A stretch of DNA of 64,000 nt from JANXLS01 sp038227045. Its GTDB lineage: Bacteria; Planctomycetota; SZUA-567; H5-PLA8. This document shows positions 52,639 through 59,999 of the stretch, in pieces. The position numbers were made by a program, and so were the translations under genes. Location: assembly GCA_038227045.1 (NCBI GenBank), contig JBBRQD010000005.1:1-64000 (forward strand). Reading direction: 5' to 3'. Position 1 is the stretch's first letter; each line of letters starts with the position of its first letter. The notes below the pieces were generated by a model. It saw only the letters and a list, made by a program, of their open reading frames with translations. It did no database searches and was not told where the DNA came from.

Positions 52639-54093
52639 ATGGGTGGGATAGCACGCAAGAAAACCTGGCTCGTCGTCTTTGTTGCAATGCTGATCGCTCT
52701 GGCAGTCAGCCTGGCTTCGCTTCCGGCGGGGCTGAATTCCAAATTCCAGTCGGTGGCGCACGCGGATCCCAAAGGCATCAAGTATTTGGGTGGCGGCTCC
52801 TGCGGTGGCACGGGTTGTCATAGCGAGGACGTCAAGAATCCGAAGCCGGTCAAGGAACCGGGACACGACGAAGCCACGATCTGGAAAGAAAATGACGGCC
52901 ACGCCCGCGCCTATGAAGACAAGGTCAAGAAGCGCAAGGGGCTGCTCAACAAGGATACGGCGAAGATCGTCGCGAAACTCAAGCTGGACAAGCCCGCGGG
53001 AGAAAGCCCGCGCTGTTTGGCGTGCCACGCGCTGACCGGTTTCTCGAACGCCGAAAGCAAAGTCCGCATTCCCTTGGATTTCACCAAGGATGTCGCAGCC
53101 GACGACGTGGCCAAAGGCCGCTTCAAGGCGAACGACGGCGTGAGCTGCGACGCCTGTCACGGCCCGTCCGAGAAATACTTGACACCGCATCAGACCGTCG
53201 GCTGGACCGAGAAGATGCGCAAGAGCTCGGATAGCGCGAAACTCTATGACGAATGGGGCTTGTACAACACGAAGGATCTGCATTTCCGCGCCAACGTCTG
53301 CGTGTCGTGCCACTTGCGCATCGATCCGGACATGGTCGACGCCGGTCATCCCGTTCCGACGTTCGAATTGGACGACAAGAGCCATGGCAAGTGGATGCAC
53401 TGGCGCCCGAACGGCGATTATTTCGGACCCAAGGCTTGGGCGATGGGTCAGTTCACCTGCGTGCGCGAAGCCGCGCTGCAACTTGACGAACGCATCAAGG
53501 GCAAGGCCAAAGAGGAGCTCATTACTGAAGGCTACAAGCAATTGGTTTCTCACGTGTTGATGGCTCTGCACGCAGGCAAAGCCGTATCTCCGGAATTGCA
53601 AGCCAAGCTGAGTGCCAGCATGGCGGCCATCAATACCAATTGGGCGGACCCGGCGAAAGTCAGCCCCGAGCTGCATTCGATGGGCAAGACTGCCGACGCG
53701 CTTTGCGAAAAATTCAACGAGCAGATCTCCAAAGCCGATTTCAAGGGAAAAGATTTCCTTGACGCCATGCTGAAGGATGTGGCAACCGAAGGCGAAGTGG
53801 CCGGAAAATTGGGCTTCCACGGCGCCTTGCAATATTCCTACGCAATGACCGCCCTGATCGAATCGGAAATGCTCGCGGGAATGGCACCCAACCCCGACCC
53901 CGACGCGATGAAGAAAATGTTCGCGGAAAAGGGCGGCGACAAGTACAAGGCCGGCAGCGGTGTCGCGGACACGGCGCTAGTCGAAGCGGCTGACTTCAAG
54001 GCGGATGAATTCAATGCCGCTGTGAAGAAGGTTATGGCGCTTTATCCCGGCGGTGCAACGATTGGATTACCGCCCGGCGGGCCGGTGAAGTAA
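52639..54093 (+). CDS. Membrane-anchored multihaem cytochrome c (c554-like)
   Basis: The ATG at 52639 (GGAG upstream) begins an uncleaved or cleavable anchor (TWLVVFVAMLIALAVSLASL). Four haem-binding sites follow: CGGTGCH at C55-H61, with four residues between cysteines, then CLACH, CDACH and CVSCH. Many other His could serve as distal ligands. The layout resembles cytochrome c554-type tetrahaem proteins, periplasmic electron carriers. The C-terminal 200 residues are helical and haem-free. A terminator closes the unit. No redox partner is adjacent. Confidence 0.85.
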   Translation: MGGIARKKTWLVVFVAMLIALAVSLASLPAGLNSKFQSVAHADPKGIKYLGGGSCGGTGCHSEDVKNPKPVKEPGHDEATIWKENDGHARAYEDKVKKRKGLLNKDTAKIVAKLKLDKPAGESPRCLACHALTGFSNAESKVRIPLDFTKDVAADDVAKGRFKANDGVSCDACHGPSEKYLTPHQTVGWTEKMRKSSDSAKLYDEWGLYNTKDLHFRANVCVSCHLRIDPDMVDAGHPVPTFELDDKSHGKWMHWRPNGDYFGPKAWAMGQFTCVREAALQLDERIKGKAKEELITEGYKQLVSHVLMALHAGKAVSPELQAKLSASMAAINTNWADPAKVSPELHSMGKTADALCEKFNEQISKADFKGKDFLDAMLKDVATEGEVAGKLGFHGALQYSYAMTALIESEMLAGMAPNPDPDAMKKMFAEKGGDKYKAGSGVADTALVEAADFKADEFNAAVKKVMALYPGGATIGLPPGGPVK

Positions 54094-54121
54094 AAATAAT
54101 TCCGGTTCGACTATTTTTTAA

Positions 54122-54155
54122 GGGTGTCCCGCTTGGACTCACAAGCGGGACACCC
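54122..54155 (+). terminator. Hairpin terminator after the cytochrome gene
   Basis: A perfect 13-bp stem, GGGTGTCCCGCTT (54122-54134) with AAGCGGGACACCC (54143-54155), an 8-base loop and ATTTTCATTTTATT after it. Confidence 0.85.
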
Positions 54156-54166
54156 ATTTTCATTTT

Positions 54167-54329
54167 ATTGACCCGCGCATTTCTAAAGCATCATTCTCGC
54201 TTGCGGCGGGCGGTGTTGAACGTCGTTGGTCTCGCACGGCGTATCTTCCCAATACGCCTTTGCTCGACCGCCTCGTTCAACTTGCCCGGCGCGGCGCGAT
54301 AATGACGCTTTAGAAACGCGCGGGTCAAT
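54167..54329. repeat. 163-bp near-complete long hairpin (MITE-like)
   Basis: Outer arms 54167-54195 and 54301-54329 match at 27 of 29 positions. The interior continues to pair imperfectly (GTTGAACG with CGTTCAAC) down to a central GGCGTAT-7 nt-ATACGCC loop, so the whole element folds as one stem. It is flanked by TA on both sides and ends 5-6 bases before the degT Shine-Dalgarno. I see no coding content. It could be a miniature inverted-repeat element or a structured leader RNA. Confidence 0.7.
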
Positions 54330-54346
54330 AGGCGAGGAAATTACGC

Positions 54347-55498
54347 TTGAGCGACTTGAAATCCAAACGCACCGTTCCACTCTGCATCCCCGACATGGAC
54401 GACGAGGAACTGCGCGCCGTCGGCGATGTGCTCAAATCCGGCTGGCTTGCCCACGGGCCGATGAATCACAAATTCGAGCATCTCTTCGCCGAACTTGTCG
54501 GCGTGCCTCACGCGGTCAGCCTGAACTCCTGCGCCTCCGCGCTGTTTCTGGCCGTGCACGCCAGCGGTATCAAAGGCGAAGTGATTCTGCCGAGTTTCAC
54601 CTTCGTGGCCAGCGCCAACGCGGTCGTCACTGGCGGCGCGAAATGCGTCTTCGCCGATGTGAATTACGACGACTGCTGCATCGATGCAGCGCACGTCGAA
54701 TCGCTGATCACGCCGCGCACCGAAGCGATCATGCCGGTACATTACGCCGGCCAGGCCGCGGACATGGAGCGCCTCAGCGCCATCGCGTCGAAGCACGGCT
54801 TGAAGCTCATCGAAGATTCCGCCGAAGCCATCGGCGCGACGCAAGGCGGCAAGCAGACGGGAAGCTGGGGCATCGGCTGCTGGTCGTTCTATCCGACAAA
54901 AAACCTCGCGACGGGCGAAGGCGGAATGCTGACGACGACCGACGCCGCGCTGGCCGACAAGGCCCGCGCGATCGCCGGCCACGGCGTGGCGTCCTCAACA
55001 TGGGCGCGAGAGAAAAAAGAAAAGCCGTGGCTGCGCGCGGCGACGTTCGCCGGCTTTAATTTCAGGATGAGCAACATTCTCGCTGCCATCGGCGTCGTCC
55101 AGATGAAAAAGCTGAACCGCATGAACGACGCCCGCCGCGTCCACGCCGCCCGTTACACCGAACTGCTCGACCGCAACCTCTTCGATCTCCCCGTCGAAAT
55201 GCCCGGCCGCAAGCACGTCTACCAGATGTACACGATCAAACTAAAAAGCATCGACCGCACAAAATTCCTCGCCGATCTGCGCGCCCAAGGCATCGGTGCA
55301 ACAGTCCATTTCGATCCGCCTGTTCACACGCAGCCGTTCTACGCGGAGCTTTACAACTCGGCGAATCTCGATCTGCCGGTCACGGCTAAAATCGCCGCAA
55401 CGATTGCTACGCTGCCGATGTATCCGACGATGACGGGGGAGGACGTTGAGTTTGTTGCGAAGGCGGCGAATGAGGCGGCGGCGAAGAATCGAGTGTGA
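54347..55498 (+). CDS. DegT/DnrJ/EryC1 family aminotransferase
   Basis: The 383-residue PLP enzyme has NSCASALFLAVHASGIKGEV, VILPSFTFVASANAV, the DSAEAIG motif and catalytic Lys K185 in SFYPTKNLATGEGG. It transfers an amino group to a keto-sugar for surface polysaccharide synthesis. The start is TTG at 54347, with GAGGAA at good spacing; no ATG fits. The UDP-sugar dehydrogenase at 8155-9477 makes a possible pathway partner, but the two are 45 kb apart. Confidence 0.9.
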   Translation: MSDLKSKRTVPLCIPDMDDEELRAVGDVLKSGWLAHGPMNHKFEHLFAELVGVPHAVSLNSCASALFLAVHASGIKGEVILPSFTFVASANAVVTGGAKCVFADVNYDDCCIDAAHVESLITPRTEAIMPVHYAGQAADMERLSAIASKHGLKLIEDSAEAIGATQGGKQTGSWGIGCWSFYPTKNLATGEGGMLTTTDAALADKARAIAGHGVASSTWAREKKEKPWLRAATFAGFNFRMSNILAAIGVVQMKKLNRMNDARRVHAARYTELLDRNLFDLPVEMPGRKHVYQMYTIKLKSIDRTKFLADLRAQGIGATVHFDPPVHTQPFYAELYNSANLDLPVTAKIAATIATLPMYPTMTGEDVEFVAKAANEAAAKNRV

Positions 55499-55525
55499 TC
55501 TTCGAATGCAGCTTGCACCAAAGTC

Positions 55526-55568
55526 GTGTGCCACTGGCAGATGCCGTTTTCTGCCAGTGCCGAATCGG
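55526..55568. repeat. REP-like palindrome, left copy
   Basis: 43 bp, the exact inverse of 56226-56268. It contains a CACTGGCAG-10 nt-CTGCCAGTG hairpin. It flanks the REP-associated transposase remnant. Confidence 0.9.
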
Positions 55569-55648
55569 GAAAGAACCTTTGAATTTCCCAGGGTCATTGT
55601 CGGCAAATTGCGCATCACAAGTTTCGCAAGGCAGGACATGATTTCATC

Positions 55649-56216
55649 ATGGAACTCCCACAGCATCGAAAGCGCATCCTGCATTTCAACGAGCCTGGGC
55701 ACATCCATTTTCTGACTTTCTCGTGTTTCAATCGACTGCCCCTGCTGACAAACGATTTATTCCGAACAAAGCTGTCCCGGCAACTGGATACGGCTCTCTC
55801 ATAAATTCGAACTATCAGGTTTTGTATTTATGCCGGAACATGTTCATTTGCTCGTTTGGCCTCGGGAAGAACAGTATTCCATGGACGCATTCTTGCAGAG
55901 TCTTAAACGCCCGTTCTCGTCCGCAATGAAGAAGCATTTCGAATCCATACAAAGTCCCATATTGAAAAATTTGACAGTTCAAGAACGGCCAGGAAAAATG
56001 GTCTTTCGTTTTTGGCAGGAAGGTCCGGGATACGATCGAAACGTTTGGTCCGAAAAGTACATTCGCGAAACGCTCGACTACATCCATAATAATCCGGTCA
56101 AACGAAGATTGGTTCCTTCGCCGGATCGGTGGAATTGGTCGAGTTGGAAGGCTTATGACCAGCCTGATCAACCGGTTGATGCCAGTTTGCCGACTGTGAG
56201 GGTGTTGAAGTTTTAA
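55649..56216 (+). pseudogene. REP-associated tyrosine transposase (IS200-like, Y1_Tnp), frameshifted
   Basis: From the ATG at 55649 the first frame reads MELPQHRKRILHFNEPGHIH, FLTFSCFNRLPLLTNDLFRT, then meets a stop after DTALS. The other frame resumes HKFELSGFVFMPEHVHLLVW and continues with RFWQEGPGYDRNVWSEKYI to YIHNNPVKRRLVPSPDRWNW and the stop at 56216. One extra base in the CTCTCTC run (55794-55800) explains the break. The HVH metal/nucleic-acid motif and the YIHNNPVKR signature are RAYT hallmarks. The catalytic Tyr is probably in that last motif. The repaired length would be about 189 residues. Confidence 0.88.
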
Positions 56217-56225
56217 CATTTGCAG

Positions 56226-56268
56226 CCGATTCGGCACTGGCAGAAAACGGCATCTGCCAGTGGCACAC
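56226..56268. repeat. REP-like palindrome, right copy
   Basis: 43 bp, the exact inverse of 55526-55568. It ends 94 bp before the chosen mutY start. Confidence 0.9.
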
Positions 56269-56361
56269 AAGACGTCCAAGCTGCTATCGACAGTCATCGG
56301 GAACAATTGGAGGACTTTAGTCGGCAGAATAAACGATTCAGGAATCGGCTCGATCCAAATA

Positions 56362-57495
56362 ATGAAGCCACCCAAATCTATGAAAATCCGAATTCGAAAA
56401 TCGCCACCCACTTCGCCACGAAAATACCCCTGGATCAAGAATCTCGCTGCCTGGTTCGCCGCCGAAAAACGCCCCATGCCCTGGCGCGACACGCGCGACC
56501 CCTATCGAATCTGGCTCAGCGAAATCATGCTGCAGCAGACTCAAGTCGCGACAGTGATTCCGTACTACGAACGCTTCCTGCTAAAATTCCCCGCCGTAGC
56601 GGATCTCGCGTCTGCGCATCAAGACGAAGTCTTGAAATTGTGGGCGGGATTGGGCTACTACAGCCGCGCGCGCAATCTGCATCGCGGGGCGCAAACCATT
56701 GTCGAACGCTTCGGCGCAAAAATGCCGGAGACGCCCGAACTCATTCGTGAAATTCCCGGCATCGGCGACTACACCGCCGGCGCGATTTTGAGTATCGCGT
56801 TCAGCCTGCCCGAGGCGCTGGTCGACGGCAACGTCGCGCGCGTCTTCGCACGGTTGCTGTTGCTCGAGGGCGATTGGCGTACCGGCGAAGGCAAGCGCGC
56901 TGTCTGGAAAGTCGCGCACGACGCCGTCGCTGAAGCGCATGCCGCCGGAATCAATCCCGGTGATTTCAATCAGGCGTTGATGGAACTCGGCGCGACCGTC
57001 TGCACGCCGCGCTCGCCGCTGTGCACGCAGTGTCCCATCGCCAGGAATTGCGCCGCGCGAAAAAAAAGCGTGCAGGATTTGTATCCTCAATTGAAAGAGC
57101 GCGCGGAATCGCCGGTGTGGAAATTGCGCGCCTGGGCCGTACGCGACAAAGGCAAGATGCTCTTCGCTCAACGCGCCAACGAAGGTCTTTTTGGCGGCTT
57201 ATGGGAACTGCCGACCGAGCGAATCGAGAAGAAATCGTCAGCCGCGCCGAAGCCACTCGCGCGTGTTACACACGTCCTTTCTCACCGCGTGTTGAAAATC
57301 GAGGCCGTCGAAACCAGCTTGCGCGAGTGGCGCGCGCGCGTCCCAAAAGACGCCGATTTTGCCTGCTGGAGCGGCCGTTATCGGCATTTTCGCTGGCTGC
57401 GCATCGAAGACGCGCAAGGTGGTGCCATCGCGCTTTCCGCTGTGCAGTCAAAAATTCTGTCGCTCTGCGCTGATAAAAATTCGCTTTTCGATTAG
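56362..57495 (+). CDS. mutY: A/G-specific adenine glycosylase MutY
   Basis: The 377-residue enzyme has catalytic Glu E54 in SEIMLQQTQV, the helix-hairpin-helix region (IPGIGDYTAG), catalytic Asp D155 in ALVDGNVARVF, and the 4Fe-4S loop C214-x6-C221-x2-C224-x5-C230. A NUDIX-like C-terminal domain (from about 260) recognises 8-oxoG. It removes A mispaired with 8-oxoG. The start is uncertain: ATGs at 56362 and 56380 both lack a clear Shine-Dalgarno, and the transposon end lies just upstream, so the native promoter or start may have been altered. Confidence 0.92.
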   Translation: MKPPKSMKIRIRKSPPTSPRKYPWIKNLAAWFAAEKRPMPWRDTRDPYRIWLSEIMLQQTQVATVIPYYERFLLKFPAVADLASAHQDEVLKLWAGLGYYSRARNLHRGAQTIVERFGAKMPETPELIREIPGIGDYTAGAILSIAFSLPEALVDGNVARVFARLLLLEGDWRTGEGKRAVWKVAHDAVAEAHAAGINPGDFNQALMELGATVCTPRSPLCTQCPIARNCAARKKSVQDLYPQLKERAESPVWKLRAWAVRDKGKMLFAQRANEGLFGGLWELPTERIEKKSSAAPKPLARVTHVLSHRVLKIEAVETSLREWRARVPKDADFACWSGRYRHFRWLRIEDAQGGAIALSAVQSKILSLCADKNSLFD

Positions 57496-57527
57496 CATTG
57501 TTTCAAAATTCCTGGGGGGGAAAACGC

Positions 57528-57899
57528 ATGGCGAACATTTCGGGTGTCGGCGCGTTGTTTATCTATGCCAACGAGGCATCGACGCTGGCCGAATGGTATC
57601 AGAGCAAGCTGGGTTTTTCATTCGATCACAATACCACGGAAGGCAGCTACTACGGACAACTACACGACCCCTCGTCGGGCATCACGGTGTTCCTGGCGAT
57701 TCTTCCCGCGAAGGACGCGCTGCCTTATGGGAATCGAGGCGTGATGGTCAATTACAAGGTCAACGAGTTCGACGCGTTTATTTCAAAGCTTGAAAAAAGC
57801 GGGGTGAGCATCGAAAAGCGGCGCGGCGACGGACCCAGCAAATTCGCGTACATCAGCGATCCGGAGGGAAATCCGATTGAACTCTGGTCGGGCGTTTAA
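57528..57899 (+). CDS. VOC family (glyoxalase/bleomycin-resistance) protein
   Basis: The 123-residue protein has the vicinal-oxygen-chelate beta-alpha-beta-beta-beta pattern: VGALFIYANEASTLAEWYQS, LGFSFDHNTTEGSYYG, then YISDPEGNPIELWSG with the second metal Glu in the last motif. These proteins include glyoxalase I and dioxygenases; the substrate is unknown. A run of seven Gs, GGGGGGG, before the ATG acts as the Shine-Dalgarno. It is followed after 5 bp by a heptamer hairpin. Confidence 0.82.
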   Translation: MANISGVGALFIYANEASTLAEWYQSKLGFSFDHNTTEGSYYGQLHDPSSGITVFLAILPAKDALPYGNRGVMVNYKVNEFDAFISKLEKSGVSIEKRRGDGPSKFAYISDPEGNPIELWSGV

Positions 57900-57903
57900 C
57901 ACC

Positions 57904-57980
57904 GGTTTCAGTTTCCAGGTTTCAAGTTTCAGGATTTCAAACTGGAACTGGAAACCTGGAACCTGAAACCTGAAACTTGG
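57904..57980. repeat. Heptamer-phased inverted repeat (GGTTTCA/CTGAAAC family)
   Basis: Left arm 57904-57940 reads in heptamers such as GGTTTCA, GTTTCCA, GGTTTCA, AGTTTCA. Right arm 57941-57980 reads CTGGAAC, TGGAAAC, CTGGAAC, CTGAAAC, CTGAAAC. The loop is nearly zero. The right end lies on the GGAG Shine-Dalgarno of hisF. Confidence 0.8.
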
Positions 57981-57987
57981 AGTTCGA

Positions 57988-58761
57988 ATGCTGGCAAAAC
58001 GTCTGATTCCGTGTCTCGATGTCAAGAATGGACGCGTGGTCAAGGGAGTCAATTTCATCGGACTGCGCGATGCGGGCGATCCGGTCGAGGTTGCCGCGCG
58101 TTACGATGCGCAAGGCGCCGACGAACTCTGCTTCCTGGACATCACCGCCAGCCACGAAGGCCGCCCCACGATTCTCGACATCGTTCATCGCACCGCGGAG
58201 CAGTGCTTCTGCCCGCTGACCGTCGGCGGCGGCGTCACGAGCATCGAAGACATTCGCGCGCTGCTGCGTGCCGGAGCGGACAAGGTCGCGATCAATTCCG
58301 CCGCGCTCAAAGACCCCGACCTGCTCTCGCGCGGTGCCGAAGCGTTTGGCGCGCAGTGCATCGTGCTGGCGATCGACGCCAAGCGCGCGCAGGTGAGTGA
58401 CGGCGGGCAGGCCTGGCACGTTTACATGCATGGCGGACGCATCGACACGGGGCGCGACGCGATTGCATGGGCGGAGGAAGGCGTCGCGCGCGGCGCGGGC
58501 GAAATTCTGGTGACGAGCATGGATGCAGACGGCACGCAGGCCGGCTACGATCTCGAACTGACAGGTACGCTCTCCGAGCGCGTCGCCGTGCCGGTGATCG
58601 CCTCCGGGGGCGCGGGAAACCTGGACCATCTTTATCAGGCGCTGACGCTCGGAAAAGCCGACGCCGCGCTGGCGGCGAGCATTTTTCATTACGGCACGCA
58701 TTCGCTCGCCGAAGCCAAGAATTTTTTGAAAGAACGCGGTGTGGCGGTCAGACAAATCTAG
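57988..58761 (+). CDS. hisF: Imidazole glycerol phosphate synthase cyclase subunit
   Basis: The 257-residue TIM barrel has catalytic D11 (LIPCLDVKNGRVVKG) and D130 (VLAIDAKRAQ), plus phosphate loops (VGGGVTSIEDIR; IASGGAGNLDHL). With HisH glutaminase it makes IGP in histidine synthesis. No other his gene is adjacent. Its ribosome-binding site, TTGGAG 10 bases before the ATG, sits at the edge of the heptamer hairpin. Confidence 0.96.
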   Translation: MLAKRLIPCLDVKNGRVVKGVNFIGLRDAGDPVEVAARYDAQGADELCFLDITASHEGRPTILDIVHRTAEQCFCPLTVGGGVTSIEDIRALLRAGADKVAINSAALKDPDLLSRGAEAFGAQCIVLAIDAKRAQVSDGGQAWHVYMHGGRIDTGRDAIAWAEEGVARGAGEILVTSMDADGTQAGYDLELTGTLSERVAVPVIASGGAGNLDHLYQALTLGKADAALAASIFHYGTHSLAEAKNFLKERGVAVRQI

Positions 58762-58786
58762 TTCTGCAAAACGATGGAAATCAACT

Positions 58787-59935
58787 ATGAGCGATGCGAT
58801 TGAAAGTGAAGCAGCCAGCCCGGGCGACGAACAGCGCGCGATTGACAAATATTTTGTCTTTGCGTTCAAAAACAACGCCAGCGATTTGCATATCAAAGTG
58901 GGCGAGCCGCCGCTCTTCCGGATCAAAGGCACGATCGTGCGCGCGAAAATGACGCCGTTCACGGAAGAACAGGTCAATGCAATGATTCACCCGATTCTCG
59001 GGCCGAAGGAATTGAAAGAACTCGATGAGCGCGGTGGCGCGGACTTCGCGCTCAACGTGCGCGACATTGGACGATTTCGCTTGAATGTTTACAAGCAGCG
59101 CGGCGTGCTCTCGATGTCCGCCCGCACGGTGAAGACGGCGATTCCCACTATCGATCAGCTCAACTTGCCGCCAAGTTTGAAGATCATTCCGACGTACGAG
59201 AGCGGCTTGGTTCTGGTCGCGGGCGTGACCGGCGCAGGAAAAACGACGACGCTGGCGGCACTGGTCCAGATCATCAATATGACGCAGGCCGTGCATATCG
59301 TCACAATCGAAAACCCAATCGAATACCTCTACGATAAAAAGGATTCGAAGGCGTTTGTCGACCAGCGTGAAGTCGGCATCGACCTGCCCGATTTTTACAA
59401 CGGCCTGCGCCAGGTTTTGCGCCAGGATCCCGACGTGATCCTGGTCGGCGAAATGCGCGACGCCGAAACGTTCGAAGCCGCGCTGATGGCCGCCGAAACG
59501 GGGCATCTGGTCTTCGGCACGATCCATTCGGGCTCGGCCGCGCAGACCATCGGCCGCGTGCTCGACTATTTTCCGCAGCAGCGGCATCATCAAATCCGCC
59601 AGATGCTGCATTTCAATCTGCGCGCGGTTGTCGTTCAAAAACTGGTGAAGGGCACAATGCCCGAGATTCCGCGCGTGCCCGCCGTAGAAATCATGCTCTG
59701 CAATCCGGGCATCAAGAAGGCGATCCACGAAAATGAAGACCGCAAAATCGCCGACGCGATTCGCGCGGGGCGCCAGGAAGGCATGCAGGACTTCAACCAA
59801 TCTTTCTGCGAATTGGTCCGGCGCGGGTTGGTTTCCGAACAAGTCGCGCTCGAAAATTCGCCAAATCCGGAGCAGTTGCAGATGAACTTGAAGGGCATCA
59901 CCCTCGGCTCCGATCGAGGCAGCATCACGGGTTGA
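58787..59935 (+). CDS. PilT-like twitching-motility/retraction ATPase
   Basis: The 382-residue secretion ATPase has the N-terminal PAS-like part with ASDLHIKVGEPPLFRIKG, Walker A GVTGAGKT (146-153), Asp box-like IVTIENPIEY, Walker B QDPDVILVGEMRDAETFEAA and the HSGS/AIRAG PilT signature (GTIHSGSAAQT). PilT hexamers depolymerise type IV pili. No other pilus genes lie nearby, although a pseudopilin-like giant protein is encoded at 28448-33049. It starts at the ATG at 58787, 25 bp after hisF. Confidence 0.88.
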   Translation: MSDAIESEAASPGDEQRAIDKYFVFAFKNNASDLHIKVGEPPLFRIKGTIVRAKMTPFTEEQVNAMIHPILGPKELKELDERGGADFALNVRDIGRFRLNVYKQRGVLSMSARTVKTAIPTIDQLNLPPSLKIIPTYESGLVLVAGVTGAGKTTTLAALVQIINMTQAVHIVTIENPIEYLYDKKDSKAFVDQREVGIDLPDFYNGLRQVLRQDPDVILVGEMRDAETFEAALMAAETGHLVFGTIHSGSAAQTIGRVLDYFPQQRHHQIRQMLHFNLRAVVVQKLVKGTMPEIPRVPAVEIMLCNPGIKKAIHENEDRKIADAIRAGRQEGMQDFNQSFCELVRRGLVSEQVALENSPNPEQLQMNLKGITLGSDRGSITG

Positions 59936-59999
59936 ACGTCTTTCGATGCGCGAATCGCGGCTCTTTTTTCAATGCGTTGCGTTGCAATAGGATTTAAAA

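Larger units (their letters stand above)
55526..56268 (+). mobile_element. REP-associated tyrosine transposase unit with flanking REP palindromes
   Basis: A 743-bp unit of two exact inverted 43-bp palindromes bracketing one RAYT gene. This is the REPtron arrangement, in which a RAYT sits between copies of the palindrome it is thought to mobilise. The transposase gene is frameshifted, so the unit is probably immobile now. It lies between degT and mutY. Confidence 0.85.

Noticed and set aside
55723..55929. A 68-codon frame inside the RAYT remnant
   Set aside because: It is a third-frame shadow; the transposase reading needs only one frame change between the two other frames.
33495..57980. Heptamer repeats considered as CRISPR arrays or telomere-like repeats
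   Set aside because: Units are 7 bases with no spacers and no cas genes; the GGGATTA look at 33.5 kb is one of several heptamers and the others are unlike telomeres.
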